A DNA stretch of 5,135 bases, taken from NCBI GenBank assembly GCA_037380725.1, contig JARRRL010000180.1, forward strand, positions 1-5,135, read 5' to 3'. Shown here in pieces: positions 4,498 to 5,135 of the stretch. This stretch comes from JARRRL01 sp037380725. Lineage in GTDB: Bacteria > Pseudomonadota > Gammaproteobacteria > Pseudomonadales > JANQJO01. The notes beneath the pieces are model-generated. The model was not told the origin of the DNA. It saw only the letters and a list, made by a program, of their open reading frames with translations, and made no database searches. Position 1 is the first letter of the stretch; each line of letters opens with the position of its first letter. The translations under genes and the position numbers were made by a program.

Positions 4498-5135
4498 TTT
4501 TTCCAGTTTTCGACCACCATAAATCAAAGAAAGCAGGGATCGTGTTCCAACAATTGCCGTAAACACAGAAGTTAGTATCCCCAACGATAAGGTCACCGCA
4601 AATCCTTTTACCGGTCCATTACCAAAAGCAAACAGAATCAGCGCTACAATCAATGTCGTCAGATTTGCATCCCAAATCGTACTAAACGCGCGATCGTATC
4701 CCGAACTGATGGCCACAACAGGCGAAGCGCCATTGGAAAACTCTTCTTTCATCCGCGAAAAGATCAGCACGTTCGCATCCACAGCCATCCCCACCGTCAA
4801 CACAATTCCGGCCATACCAGGTAAAGTCAAGGTCGCCCCAGGAATCAATGACATAAACGCCACCAAAACCACCAAATTCATCAACAAAGCCAAATTGGCC
4901 ACCAAACCGAATACACGGTAATAAAACACCATAAACGCTAAAACAAGGCAAAAACCCAATATAATCGACTGAAAACCGGCCTTGATATTCTCCTGACCAA
5001 GACTCGGCCCAACCGTACGCTCTTCCACAATATACAAAGGAGCCGCCAAAGCCCCCGCTCGCAGCAGCAACGCCAGTTCAGAGCTCTCTTGCGGGCTGTC
5101 CAAGCCCGTAATACGGAAATTCTGTCCCAAAGCAT
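4486..5135 (-). CDS. secD: Protein translocase subunit SecD, C-terminal part (5' end outside window)
   Basis: About 215 codons are present of a protein normally around 600-620 residues. The frame is open to the window edge, and the real start lies beyond it; the TTG at 5130 is an internal leucine codon. The fragment begins at the end of the periplasmic part, FRITGLDSPQESSELALLLR (6-25 of the fragment), followed by RAGALAAPLYIVEERTVGPS (25-44). These blocks are typical of the family. Five membrane segments follow at about 53-72, 76-96, 103-125, 155-172 and 178-200. GMAVDANVLI (115-124) contains the conserved aspartate (119) implicated in proton coupling. It ends with IYGGRKLEKLAM, like the E. 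coli C-terminus. Just after the aspartate the sequence reads FSRMKEE, where I expect FERIKEE or NERIKEE. It is followed by secF in the standard order. Confidence 0.96.
   Translation of the reverse strand, partial: ALGQNFRITGLDSPQESSELALLLRAGALAAPLYIVEERTVGPSLGQENIKAGFQSIILGFCLVLAFMVFYYRVFGLVANLALLMNLVVLVAFMSLIPGATLTLPGMAGIVLTVGMAVDANVLIFSRMKEEFSNGASPVVAISSGYDRAFSTIWDANLTTLIVALILFAFGNGPVKGFAVTLSLGILTSVFTAIVGTRSLLSLIYGGRKLEKLAM

Noticed and set aside
4112..5135. Short frames on both strands within secF and secD
   Set aside because: They overlap confidently identified secF and secD in other frames, and their peptides have no recognisable features.

Overview
The window looks like chromosomal DNA of a gammaproteobacterium. 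The intact genes are all on the minus strand and closely resemble, from memory, gammaproteobacterial SecD, SecF and ParC. Examples are SecD 'AVDANVLI', SecF 'GLDFTGGT' and 'SDRIREN', and ParC 'HPHGDTACYEAM' and 'MRYTEARL'. No species can be named from the sequence alone.

The right two thirds (about 1199-5135) is conserved backbone. In order of transcription, right to left, it holds the 3' part of secD (cut by the window edge), secF, and parC for topoisomerase IV subunit A. The gaps are 68 and 54 bases, all genes share one direction, and no terminator is visible between them, so secD-secF-parC is probably one transcription unit. A perfect 8-bp hairpin lies over the secD stop codon, and a weaker hairpin lies just downstream of parC.

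The left third (1-1198) is accessory, partly AT-rich and full of broken pieces. Reading from the left, it holds: the 5' end of an unrecognised minus-strand gene running off the edge, preceded by a 12-codon ORF with a strong Shine-Dalgarno sequence whose stop overlaps the gene's start (TAATG); a small minus-strand gene with an excellent ribosome binding site but a frameshift at an A5 run; the left end of an IS5-family (IS903-like) insertion sequence, with a terminal repeat-like sequence and only about 30 residues of transposase; a stretch of uncertain coding strand; and a palindrome-led array of four imperfect 24-bp repeats. This resembles a small decay zone beside a conserved operon.

Functionally, SecD and SecF are the membrane partners that use the proton-motive force to help SecYEG-SecA export proteins, and ParC is the breakage-reunion subunit that with ParE decatenates chromosomes. 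Nothing suggests a functional link between the two activities; the arrangement is a matter of neighbourhood. I saw no clear new system. The best leads are the small accessory features.
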